A DNA stretch of 64,000 nucleotides, from assembly GCF_019331795.1 (NCBI RefSeq), contig NZ_JAHPZL010000004.1, positions 239,870-303,869 on the forward strand. The letters run 5' to 3'. Numbering within the stretch: the first letter of the stretch is position 1; the number at the start of each line of letters is the position of its first letter. Shown here in pieces: positions 57,688-64,000 of this stretch. The notes beneath the pieces are model-generated. The model was not told where the DNA came from. It was given only the letters and a program-made list of their open reading frames with translations, and searched no databases. The position numbers and the translations under genes were made by a program. This DNA comes from Austwickia sp. TVS 96-490-7B. Lineage in GTDB: Bacteria > Actinomycetota > Actinomycetes > Actinomycetales > Dermatophilaceae.

Positions 57688-58420
57688 AGAGTTGGTCGCC
57701 GGTGGGAGGAGCGATGGTAGCTACGGCGTCCCACTGGCTGAAGGCGACCTTGATCGCGGGGACTTTGCCGACTTCCAGGAGCTCGTTTTTGCTGTCGTCG
57801 GAGACCACCGCGTAGGCGGCACCACCTCCAGCAGGGTCGCTGATCTTCCACGCCTTGACCCCACCGACGGTGATCGGCTCAACGGAGGCTTTGCCGTTCT
57901 TGATCCAGTCCATGTTGACGGCGCCAATAAATTTGTCGAGCAGGTCTTTCGGCGCTCCACCAGCCATGTTCTTCATCTTGTCGCCCTTGACAGGGAGGAA
58001 CTTTCCGGTAGCTCCAGCTGAGGCGCCCGCTTTATCGACGGAGGTCTTGTCGAGGAGCTTCATCCATGTTGATCCGCCAGCGGCAATCACTTCATAATTG
58101 CCGGTTGAATCGTCTTTGACCACGGCTTTCATGTTGTTACCGTCCATGGCACCAGCCATGTCGATATGGGATTTCTTGCCGTCACCTTGGAAGTCGATGA
58201 CGACATGCACAGCTTTAGCTGCTTTGGCCCCGTCGAACGCTTGTTTGACGATCTTGCTGGGATCTGGCTTAGAGGTGGTGGGGGCCGCGCTGGTGGTCGT
58301 CGCGGCGGAGCTGCTGGCTGGGGCCGCGTCGGGTTTCTTCTCCTCGCTTCCGCACCCGGTGAGCACGGCGGACACCATGCCTATTGTGATCAGCGCTGTC
58401 GTCCTGCGCGTCTGCCTCAT
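57674..58420 (-). CDS. LppX/LprG-like lipoprotein
   Basis: 248 residues. Lipobox AVLTGCGSEE (Cys about residue 23) follows a signal peptide, then a Ser/Thr/Ala-rich spacer and the LppX_LprAFG fold: VIDFQGDGKKSHIDMAGAMDG, STWMKLLDK, and DPAGGGAAYAVVSDD near the C-terminus. This family binds lipids and helps move lipoglycans or glycerolipids to the envelope, which fits with the adjacent WS/DGAT. The genes are convergent and overlap by 14 bases. Start at 58420 as ATG. Confidence 0.85.
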   Translation of the reverse strand: MRQTRRTTALITIGMVSAVLTGCGSEEKKPDAAPASSSAATTTSAAPTTSKPDPSKIVKQAFDGAKAAKAVHVVIDFQGDGKKSHIDMAGAMDGNNMKAVVKDDSTGNYEVIAAGGSTWMKLLDKTSVDKAGASAGATGKFLPVKGDKMKNMAGGAPKDLLDKFIGAVNMDWIKNGKASVEPITVGGVKAWKISDPAGGGAAYAVVSDDSKNELLEVGKVPAIKVAFSQWDAVATIAPPTGDQLFKQK

Positions 58421-58598
58421 GTCTGCCGACTCCTCAGGTTTGTGAGAGGGATGTCATCCCTGGAACCGCGCCCCATTATCGTCCAGGACGCCCGTCCTGG
58501 TGGGTTTCCCCCGACACCTCGCCCTGGACGCCGCGGACGAGGGTGCACCTCACGGCATTCCTGGTGACTGGACAATCGTCACCACATCTGTCACATCT

Positions 58599-58616
58599 GT
58601 CTCGATTTATCGAGAC
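58599..58616. promoter_or_regulatory. 18-bp palindrome upstream of soxR
   Basis: GTCTCGAT-TT-ATCGAGAC, perfect 8-bp arms, 43-60 bases before the soxR ATG. It equals the 18-bp length of the E. coli SoxR box dyad, but the sequence differs. Likely the autoregulatory operator. Confidence 0.55.
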
Positions 58617-58658
58617 GCTTCCCCCCGTCCATGGGCCATTGCCGCTACGCTCTTCGCC

Positions 58659-59114
58659 ATGCCACGGCGCCGTTCCACTCACGATCTCCTGCCAATTGGG
58701 GTGTTCGCCCAACGAGCAGGGGTCACAGTCGCCACTGTGCGTTATTACGAAGAGCAGGGGCTGATCTTTTCGACCCGCAGCACCGGCAATCAGCGACGCA
58801 TTCCCCGCCATGCGCTACGTCGAGTTGCATTCGTCCGAGCAGGGCAACGTTGTGGGTTGTCCTTGGCTGAGATCAAGTCAGCTCTGGACCTTTTGCCTCA
58901 GGATGAACCTCCATCCAAGAAGGATTGGAAGAAATTAGGGGCAGCATGGCACGACATGTTGCAAGAACGGATCGACGCTCTGATTGCCTTGCGGGACACC
59001 ACAAACGAATGCATCGTCTGCGGCTGTCTGTCGACAAAGAACTGTGCGATCTACAACCCGGAGGACCTGCACGGCCAGGAAGGGCCCGGGGCGCACCGCT
59101 GGCTTCCGGAATGA
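58659..59114 (+). CDS. soxR: SoxR-type MerR regulator
   Basis: 151 residues. N-terminal MerR helix-turn-helix (LLPIGVFAQRAGVTVATVRYYEEQGLI), RNARHALRRV wing, then the SoxR-specific 2Fe-2S binding sequence CIVCGCLSTKNC (C-x2-C-x-C-x5-C) near residue 120. It senses redox-cycling compounds or oxidation of its cluster. ATG 58659 lacks a strong ribosome-binding site; the frame is open further left. An 18-bp palindrome precedes it. No soxS is expected in actinobacteria; targets are probably oxidoreductases elsewhere. Confidence 0.92.
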   Translation: MPRRRSTHDLLPIGVFAQRAGVTVATVRYYEEQGLIFSTRSTGNQRRIPRHALRRVAFVRAGQRCGLSLAEIKSALDLLPQDEPPSKKDWKKLGAAWHDMLQERIDALIALRDTTNECIVCGCLSTKNCAIYNPEDLHGQEGPGAHRWLPE

Positions 59115-59157
59115 TCCTGCCCAGCCCTGCGGCGCCGCCGAGCTGACGCGTTCGAGC

Positions 59158-59583
59158 TCAGCTCACCCGTTCGTCCTGCGGTACGGCGATGGTCACCATC
59201 CAGGTGTTGCCAAACCGGTCGACGAGGGTGCCAAACAGGTCTCCCCACTGTTGCGTGGTCAGCGCGGTGATGACCTGACCGCCCTCAGCGAGTTGATCAA
59301 AATAATGGCGGAGGCGCTCCACGTCGTCTCCGCTGAGGGAGATCCGACCGTTGGGGACCGCGGGATGCCCCTGGGAGGGCAACGAGTCTGCCCCCATCAC
59401 GGTGAATCCGGTGTCGGTGATCAGCTGAGCGTGCATGATGCGTTCCCCGTCGTCGCCGTGCGCGACGTCGTACTGGGCGAAGGTCCGCAGGATCAGGTGA
59501 CCGCCAAAGATCTTCTGGTAGAACTCCATCGCTTCCCGGGCATGGCCGTCGAAGGAGAAGTAAGGGGTGAAACCGATGCTCAT
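59158..59583 (-). CDS. PhnB/VOC-family protein (glyoxalase fold)
   Basis: 141 residues. SIGFTPYFSFDGHAREAMEF, YQKIFGGHLILRTF and GDLFGTLVDRFGNTWMV are the PhnB/YjdN type VOC signatures. No clear substrate; members include demethylmenaquinone-like methylase-related and resistance-type proteins without a known reaction. ATG 59583 starts MSIGFTPYF; the longer frame to 59628 is not supported by homologues from memory. It is convergent to soxR. Confidence 0.85.
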   Translation of the reverse strand: MSIGFTPYFSFDGHAREAMEFYQKIFGGHLILRTFAQYDVAHGDDGERIMHAQLITDTGFTVMGADSLPSQGHPAVPNGRISLSGDDVERLRHYFDQLAEGGQVITALTTQQWGDLFGTLVDRFGNTWMVTIAVPQDERVS

Positions 59584-59738
59584 GGAGTGCTCCTGGTCGT
59601 GCGGACGTCGCTGCGGGTGCGCAGCCACCGCGGGGATGCATACTGACTCCCCATCATCCCAGGAACCTCACGTGCCCCTCTGGTGTTCGAGTCCCTCCCG
59701 ATGCTCAGATGACAGCACGAGGTACGACGAGCGAGGAC

Positions 59739-59777
59739 GATGAAGGGGCCGACCGTGACTCGGTCGGCCCCTTCATC
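59739..59777. terminator. Strong terminator hairpin downstream of the Pro/Ala-rich lipoprotein gene
   Basis: 17-bp perfect stem GATGAAGGGGCCGACCG / CGGTCGGCCCCTTCATC with a 5-nt loop (TGACT). Placed 33 bases beyond the lipoprotein stop (59810, minus strand). Confidence 0.85.
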
Positions 59778-59809
59778 AACGACTGGCACCCCGGTGGGGC
59801 GTCCCGCAC

Positions 59810-61294
59810 TCAGCCAGCAAGCAGGCCGGGGAAGGTCGTGGTCCACGACCCGGCGGGCCGCAGGTTCGGAGCTTTGACGGTGGGGGTGTACTGGCCGCTG
59901 AAGACGTGACCGCGACCTGCCCGGTCAAACACCACGAGTGCGCCGGTGTTTGAGACCCGGCCGTTCGGGTTCGCGCAGGTCAGGCGGGTCATTGCAGTAG
60001 CCCCAGCGACGTTCTTCTGCCCAGCGACGACGGTGGTCATCGGCTGGTGCGAACCGTCACGAGCCACGATGACCTGCCGCACCGAGTCACCGGCCGCCAC
60101 CAGCACGCGGCTGGCGGTGTTGGTCTCTTGAGCGGGGTCACCGTCGACGTCGAAGCTGTCAACGCTCACCGCTGTCGCACTGGCCAGGCCAGTAGCGATC
60201 ACGGAAGGAGCGGACAGTTTGGCAGCCTTGCCGTTGCCGACGATGGTGTACCGCAGCAACGCGCCGGAACCATCGACGACGTACACCTCGGGGTCACCGT
60301 AGGCGTGGAAGGCCACCCAGGCGCCAATCGCCTTGGCCTTGCCGAAGCCCGACCCTAGGACGACATCGCTGGTGACCTTGGCACCGGCGGGACGTCCAGA
60401 GGCGGCCCGGGTGATGGAGACCTCCACGAGGTGCATGCGGCCCTGAGCGTCCGTGGCAACGACCATTTCCATGCCTGCGCCCACGTCACCGGCGCTGCCA
60501 GCACTGGCGATCCGGACAGGCGCGAAGGGCAGTGAGCCCTGAGCTTCCTTCGTGGCGACGGCACCGTTGAGGATCTGGTAGCTCGTCATGGCCGAACCGA
60601 CCGTGCCATGGATCTGCGCCCGGCAGGACAGGCCGTCCAGCGTGGCGCCGCCCTTGGCCGGAGGCGTGGTGCTCGGCGCGGGCTTGGGTGCAGCGGGGGT
60701 GGTGGCCGGTTTCGGCGCCGCGGGAGCGGAGGCAGCGGGGGCCGCAGGAGCAGGTGCCGGAGCCGCCGGTTTCGGCGCGGCAGGCGCTGGAGCTGGTGCC
60801 ACTGGCGCAGCCGGAGCAGGCTCGACTGGCGCTGGGGCGGCCGGGGCGGGGCGTGCTGGCGGCGCCGGGGCAGGCACCGGAGCCGGGGCAGCGGCGCGCA
60901 CTGGCGCCCGGGCGGGCACCGGGCGGGCCGGCAGCGCTTGGGCGGAAGCGTCCACGCCGACTTCTTCCAGCATGGGTCCGATGAACGGGCGGGCCTTGCC
61001 CTGACCGGGAGCTTTCATCGGAGAGCGGTGCTGAATCCGCGCGTCGGCCTTGGCCTCGACGGCAGGGCGCGCCGCAGCGGGAGCGACCTGAGTCAGGACC
61101 TCACGACCAGAGTCGGATGCTGGAGAAGAGGAGGCGGGTGGTGCGGGTGGTTGTTCAGCGGCCGCCGGGTCGCCGGGGTTGCCACAGGAGGCGAGCCCGA
61201 CCACGGTGAGGACGGCCAGCGATGCCGTGAGATGAAGCTTGGGCCGCCCTAGGCTGGAGCGACCGCTCAGAAGGCGAGAGGGGTTGGCGCGCAT
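59810..61294 (-). CDS. Ala/Pro-rich lipoprotein with a beta-propeller-like C-terminal domain
   Basis: 494 residues. Lipobox GLASCGNPGD (Cys about residue 36) follows a signal helix, then an Ala/Pro-rich linker (~40-200) with PAP repeats. The C-terminal ~290 residues start with SCRAQIHGTVGSAMTSYQIL and show repeated strands such as VVATDAQGRMHLVEV and VVDGSGALLRYTI, which look like a beta-propeller (VCBS/FG-GAP-like). Function unknown; a surface-exposed ligand-binding or adhesive protein is inference. ATG 61294 with GAGGA seven bases upstream; the frame runs further left without a site. A 17-bp terminator lies downstream. Confidence 0.65.
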   Translation of the reverse strand: MRANPSRLLSGRSSLGRPKLHLTASLAVLTVVGLASCGNPGDPAAAEQPPAPPASSSPASDSGREVLTQVAPAAARPAVEAKADARIQHRSPMKAPGQGKARPFIGPMLEEVGVDASAQALPARPVPARAPVRAAAPAPVPAPAPPARPAPAAPAPVEPAPAAPVAPAPAPAAPKPAAPAPAPAAPAASAPAAPKPATTPAAPKPAPSTTPPAKGGATLDGLSCRAQIHGTVGSAMTSYQILNGAVATKEAQGSLPFAPVRIASAGSAGDVGAGMEMVVATDAQGRMHLVEVSITRAASGRPAGAKVTSDVVLGSGFGKAKAIGAWVAFHAYGDPEVYVVDGSGALLRYTIVGNGKAAKLSAPSVIATGLASATAVSVDSFDVDGDPAQETNTASRVLVAAGDSVRQVIVARDGSHQPMTTVVAGQKNVAGATAMTRLTCANPNGRVSNTGALVVFDRAGRGHVFSGQYTPTVKAPNLRPAGSWTTTFPGLLAG

Positions 61295-61554
61295 CGGTAT
61301 TCCTCGGTCATGGCCCGCTCGGAGACGGACCCGTCGATACCATGACTCCCTTTGAGAGCCCGAGACACTTAGGAACCCTACCGTGCAGTCCTGGAGGGGG
61401 GGTAACTTTTCGATACAGTCGTCCATCACGACATCGACGCAGCTCAGAAGGGTCGGCGCAGACATCTGTGGACATTCGTCCTGAACATGTGACATCACAA
61501 TTCGGTAACTGTGGCCTGATAGCGACCTCCGCAGACACGGCGTACCGTGAATTC

Positions 61555-62409
61555 ATGACAGCCGCAACGACTCCGGACGTCGCAGGCACCTACTTCCCCG
61601 CCGACCCGGACGAGCTGCACGAGACGGTGCGCACGCTCCTCAGCGCGCCGCGCCACCAACTCAGCGAAGACGCCGACCCCGATATCGACCGACCGGTGGC
61701 CGCGGTGCTCGTCCCACACTCCTCCTACAGCCGATCTGGGCAGGTCGCAGCAGTGGCTTACGCCCGACTGGAACGCACCCACCCCGCCGTACGACGGGTC
61801 GTCCTGCTCGGCCCCAGCCATCACGTCACGCTGCGCGGTCTGGCCCTGCCAGCTGGTACGTCGATCTCCACCCCTGCGGGCGAGGTCCCCATCGACGCGG
61901 ACGCCGTCCGAGAACTCACTGCCACCACTCCCAGCGGAGCTTCCCGGTGTCCACAGGTCGCCATCAACGCCCAGGCACACACAGGGGAACATTCACTAGT
62001 CGTGCAGCTGCCGCTGCTACAGCAGGTCCTGGGGCCTTTCACCGTGGTCCCACTCGTTGTCGGACGGGCCACCCCGGCGGAGATCGCCGACCTCCTCGAC
62101 CTCCTCGTCACCGACCCCTCGACGGTGGTCGTCGTGACGACAGACCTATCCCGCCATCTGCGCTACGAGGATGCCCGCGCCGTGGATGAGGTCACCATCG
62201 CTCAAATCGTGGGCAGCCACGGCGCGTTGAACCACGAACAAGCCTGCGGCGCTAGCCCTGTCAACGGATTGACCCTGTGGGCGGTGCGACACCGCCTCTC
62301 CCCTCGGCTGCTCGGCCAGTCGTGTTCATCCGCAGCTGGAGACGACTCCTCCCGGGTGGTCGGCCACGCAGCGATCGCCTACACCCGCAAGGACCACGAC
62401 AGCTGGTGA
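61555..62409 (+). CDS. Memo-family (AmmeMemoRadiSam system protein B) protein
   Basis: 284 residues. AGTYFPADPDEL at the N-terminus, LVPHSSYSRSG (family PHAGYxYSG), LLGPSHHV and TTDLSRHL (family histidines) fit Memo/YjjW-like members, which resemble class III nonheme iron dioxygenases. The usual Ala-Gly after PH is Ser-Ser here. The partner AMMECR1 and radical-SAM genes of the AmmeMemoRadiSam trio are not adjacent. ATG 61555 is chosen because MTAATTPDVAGTYFP matches the family start; no clear ribosome-binding site. Confidence 0.85.
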   Translation: MTAATTPDVAGTYFPADPDELHETVRTLLSAPRHQLSEDADPDIDRPVAAVLVPHSSYSRSGQVAAVAYARLERTHPAVRRVVLLGPSHHVTLRGLALPAGTSISTPAGEVPIDADAVRELTATTPSGASRCPQVAINAQAHTGEHSLVVQLPLLQQVLGPFTVVPLVVGRATPAEIADLLDLLVTDPSTVVVVTTDLSRHLRYEDARAVDEVTIAQIVGSHGALNHEQACGASPVNGLTLWAVRHRLSPRLLGQSCSSAAGDDSSRVVGHAAIAYTRKDHDSW

Positions 62410-62432
62410 TCGCATTGCAGCCACCGAGCAGC

Positions 62433-62466
62433 GGGCGCCGCCCACCTGAACGGGTGGACGGCGCCC
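62433..62466. terminator. Bidirectional terminator hairpin between Memo and MCP genes
   Basis: GGGCGCCG pairs with CGGCGCCC (8 bp), then a C-A mismatch and five more pairs closing a 6-nt loop. Lies between convergent genes. Right next to it (62461-62475) is GCGCCCACGGGGCGAC-type sequence, a one-base variant of the arrays' core. Confidence 0.65.
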
Positions 62467-62497
62467 ACGGGGCGACACAGGGGTCAGCACGCCTAGG

Positions 62498-64000
62498 TCA
62501 GAAACGGAACTTTCCGACGAGGTCTTGCAATTGATGGGCCCGGCCAGCCAGCTCTTCGGCAGCCCGAGAGGTGTCCTCCACCGCTGACGTGGTCTCCCCA
62601 GAGGCCTGCGAGACCTGGTCGACGTAATTGGCGATCTGAGACGCTCCCGAAGCCGCTTCAGAGACATTGCGACCCATTTCGTTGGTGGTCGCTGTCTGCT
62701 CCTCGACTGCGGAGGCAATCGTCGCCTGGGTGTCGTTAATCTGCGCGATGATCGCCGAAATCTCACTAATCGCCGCCACCGCAGCCTGCGTATCGACCTG
62801 AATCTGCTCGACTCGATGGCCGATGTCCTCAGTCGCCTTCGATGTCTCTTGCGCCAAATCCTTCACTTCGTTGGCCACCACCGCGAAGCCCTTACCCGCT
62901 TCACCCGCCCGAGCCGCCTCAATCGTCGCATTCAACGCCAACAGGTTAGTTTGCTCCGCAATCGTCGTGATCGTCTTGACCACTTCACCGATCTGCGTCG
63001 AACTATCTCCCAGCTTCGCCACCGTCGCGTTCGTCTGATCAGCCACCGCCACCGCCGAGGCTGCCACGTTCGCCGCATCATTCGCGTTCTTCGAGATCTC
63101 TCGGATCGACGCCGTCATCTCTTCGGTCCCCGCCGCGACCGTCTGCACGTTGGTGGAGACTTCAGAGGCCGACTGAGCAGCCGCACCCGCCCGCTCGGAG
63201 GACAAGGAGGCTGAGTTCCGCATCTGACCGGAGGTGGCGGTGAGCTCCTCACTGGCGGCAGCCACCGTCGCTGAGGCATCACCGACCTGTTGCAGGACAG
63301 ACCGGATCGACTCGCGACTCTGATCCAAGGCCCGTGCCATGTCGCCGATCTCGTCGCCTACGGTGACATCGGCCGCCACCCGCAGGTCGCCGGAGTCCAT
63401 CGCCTGCACGCTGGCGAGGACCTTACGGACCGCCACCAGGATGGCGCCGCTCACTCGCCACGCCAAGAAGATCAGTCCTAGCGCCGCCACAGTCAACGTC
63501 ACTGCTGAAACGACAACGGCAGTAGATCGAGCGCTCTCAGCTTCGTCTTGAGAATTCTTCACTCGATTTTGAGCTGTCGTGGTCAGTGCTTCTGTTTGTG
63601 CACTCAATGCCTCCATGATCTTGCCGGCCTCAACCACAGCTAGTTCATTGGCTTTGTCCATAGATTTTTCTTTGACCGCTGCAACCACTTTTTCATCATT
63701 AGCGACCCACTGCTGCAAGGTCCCTTTGACCTCTCCCAGCGATTTCTTGCCAGCGTCAGTGATGAGCTGCGGTTGAATTTCAGCGATCTGCTTGTTGAGA
63801 TCGTCAAGGTCTTTGAGGTAGGCCTTACGGCTAGGCGACGAGGGCTCCACAGCCTTAGCACCGGTAGTCGCCGCTTCTAAAAGGTAGCCGTTTTGCTGTC
63901 CGTTGAGGTCGGATACCAGCTGATCAATCCAGGTGGCGTTCACCTGGACTTCGTAGGCAGATTTCATGTTTTGTGAACTGTTACTCACGTTGTTTAGCGA
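62498..64000 (-). CDS. Methyl-accepting chemotaxis protein, 5' end outside window
   Basis: At least 500 residues; the frame is open at the right edge, so the N-terminal membrane helix is beyond it. The visible order is a helical periplasmic ligand domain (~1-150), a membrane segment (TAVVVSAVTLTVAALGLIFLAW), a HAMP domain (SGAILVAVRKVLASVQAMDSG) and the signalling coiled coil with the hairpin tip EQTNLLALNATIEAARAGEAGKGFAVVANEVKDLA. The tip is canonical, so it should form a CheA/CheW array. The ligand is unknown; its presence implies chemotaxis genes and probable motility. Start GTG 63988 is not a true start. Confidence 0.92.
   Translation of the reverse strand, partial: SLNNVSNSSQNMKSAYEVQVNATWIDQLVSDLNGQQNGYLLEAATTGAKAVEPSSPSRKAYLKDLDDLNKQIAEIQPQLITDAGKKSLGEVKGTLQQWVANDEKVVAAVKEKSMDKANELAVVEAGKIMEALSAQTEALTTTAQNRVKNSQDEAESARSTAVVVSAVTLTVAALGLIFLAWRVSGAILVAVRKVLASVQAMDSGDLRVAADVTVGDEIGDMARALDQSRESIRSVLQQVGDASATVAAASEELTATSGQMRNSASLSSERAGAAAQSASEVSTNVQTVAAGTEEMTASIREISKNANDAANVAASAVAVADQTNATVAKLGDSSTQIGEVVKTITTIAEQTNLLALNATIEAARAGEAGKGFAVVANEVKDLAQETSKATEDIGHRVEQIQVDTQAAVAAISEISAIIAQINDTQATIASAVEEQTATTNEMGRNVSEAASGASQIANYVDQVSQASGETTSAVEDTSRAAEELAGRAHQLQDLVGKFRF

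Noticed and set aside
59660-59700. tRNA-like T-arm (GTTCGAGTCCC)
   Set aside because: The flanking bases do not pair into a T-stem and no acceptor or anticodon arm can be formed around it.

Overview
The window is high-GC (about 65 % by eye), densely packed actinobacterial chromosome. Evidence for this includes actinobacterial family types (surface-anchored 'choice-of-anchor M' repeat proteins with their ABC transporter, an LppX/LprG-type lipoprotein, a WS/DGAT acyltransferase, a thiostrepton-resistance type rRNA methylase), frequent GTG starts and many 4-base ATGA/GTGA overlaps. A Micrococcales member, perhaps near Dermatophilaceae, is my guess; nothing in the window settles it. No rRNA, tRNA, CRISPR array, prophage or complete insertion sequence was found.

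Layout. 1-9.7 kb: end of an extracellular-polysaccharide cluster (+ strand): GT2 glycosyltransferase, Wzy/ligase-like polymerase, MOP flippase, Wzz-like chain-length protein, a split PssD/PssE glycosyltransferase and a CDP-alcohol phosphotransferase, facing a secreted GH16 glucanase. The partial first gene and the GH16 enzyme share a beta-sandwich domain. 10-13.3 kb: two-gene inositol-type operon (transaldolase family, iolD) behind a 26-bp dyad. 13.6-16.2 kb: Tsr/NshR-like methylase, DUF1810 protein, a secreted protein of unknown function. 16.6-21.7 kb: repeat array A, the bioA-bioD-bioB operon with a BioQ-type operator, and a secreted SGNH hydrolase. 22-27.3 kb: CtaA-like membrane protein and phenylacetate lower-pathway genes (thiolase, 3-hydroxyacyl-CoA dehydrogenase, PaaZ). 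27.4-37.6 kb: CPBP protease and a six-gene, translationally coupled anchored-repeat ABC transporter operon with a candidate Zur-type operator. 37.8-44.2 kb: TetR regulator (PaaR candidate), AbiEi-like protein with a 13-bp tandem repeat at its end, and paaABCDE. 44.2-46 kb: decayed, AT-richer island with LysE remnants, small ORFs and an 84-nt palindrome. 46-54 kb: PadR regulator, small secreted and orphan proteins, amidase, and a MacB/BceAB-like ABC exporter with a hairpin leader. 54-64 kb: repeat array B, aldo/keto reductase, WS/DGAT, LppX-like lipoprotein, SoxR, VOC protein, Pro/Ala-rich lipoprotein, Memo-family protein and an MCP cut by the right edge.

How genes work together. The phenylacetate pathway is split: PaaABC(D)E make and rearrange the ring epoxide, and PaaZ, PaaH and PaaJ, 13 kb away, open the ring and beta-oxidise the product. 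paaK, paaG and paaF are not in the window. The anchored-repeat operon pairs a cluster-9 metal-type ABC transporter with surface proteins whose repeat units each carry a His-x-His motif, which suggests metal capture at the cell surface.

Most unusual: two intergenic arrays, 37 kb apart, of the palindromic core CGCCCACGGGCGAC. The cores are spaced almost exactly 32 or 52 bp apart, about 3 or 5 helical turns, so every copy lies on one face of the DNA. Other leads are the His/Cys-rich tail on BioB, the 84-nt palindrome, the thiopeptide-resistance methylase homologue, and a strong excess of the octamer GTACGNCG.
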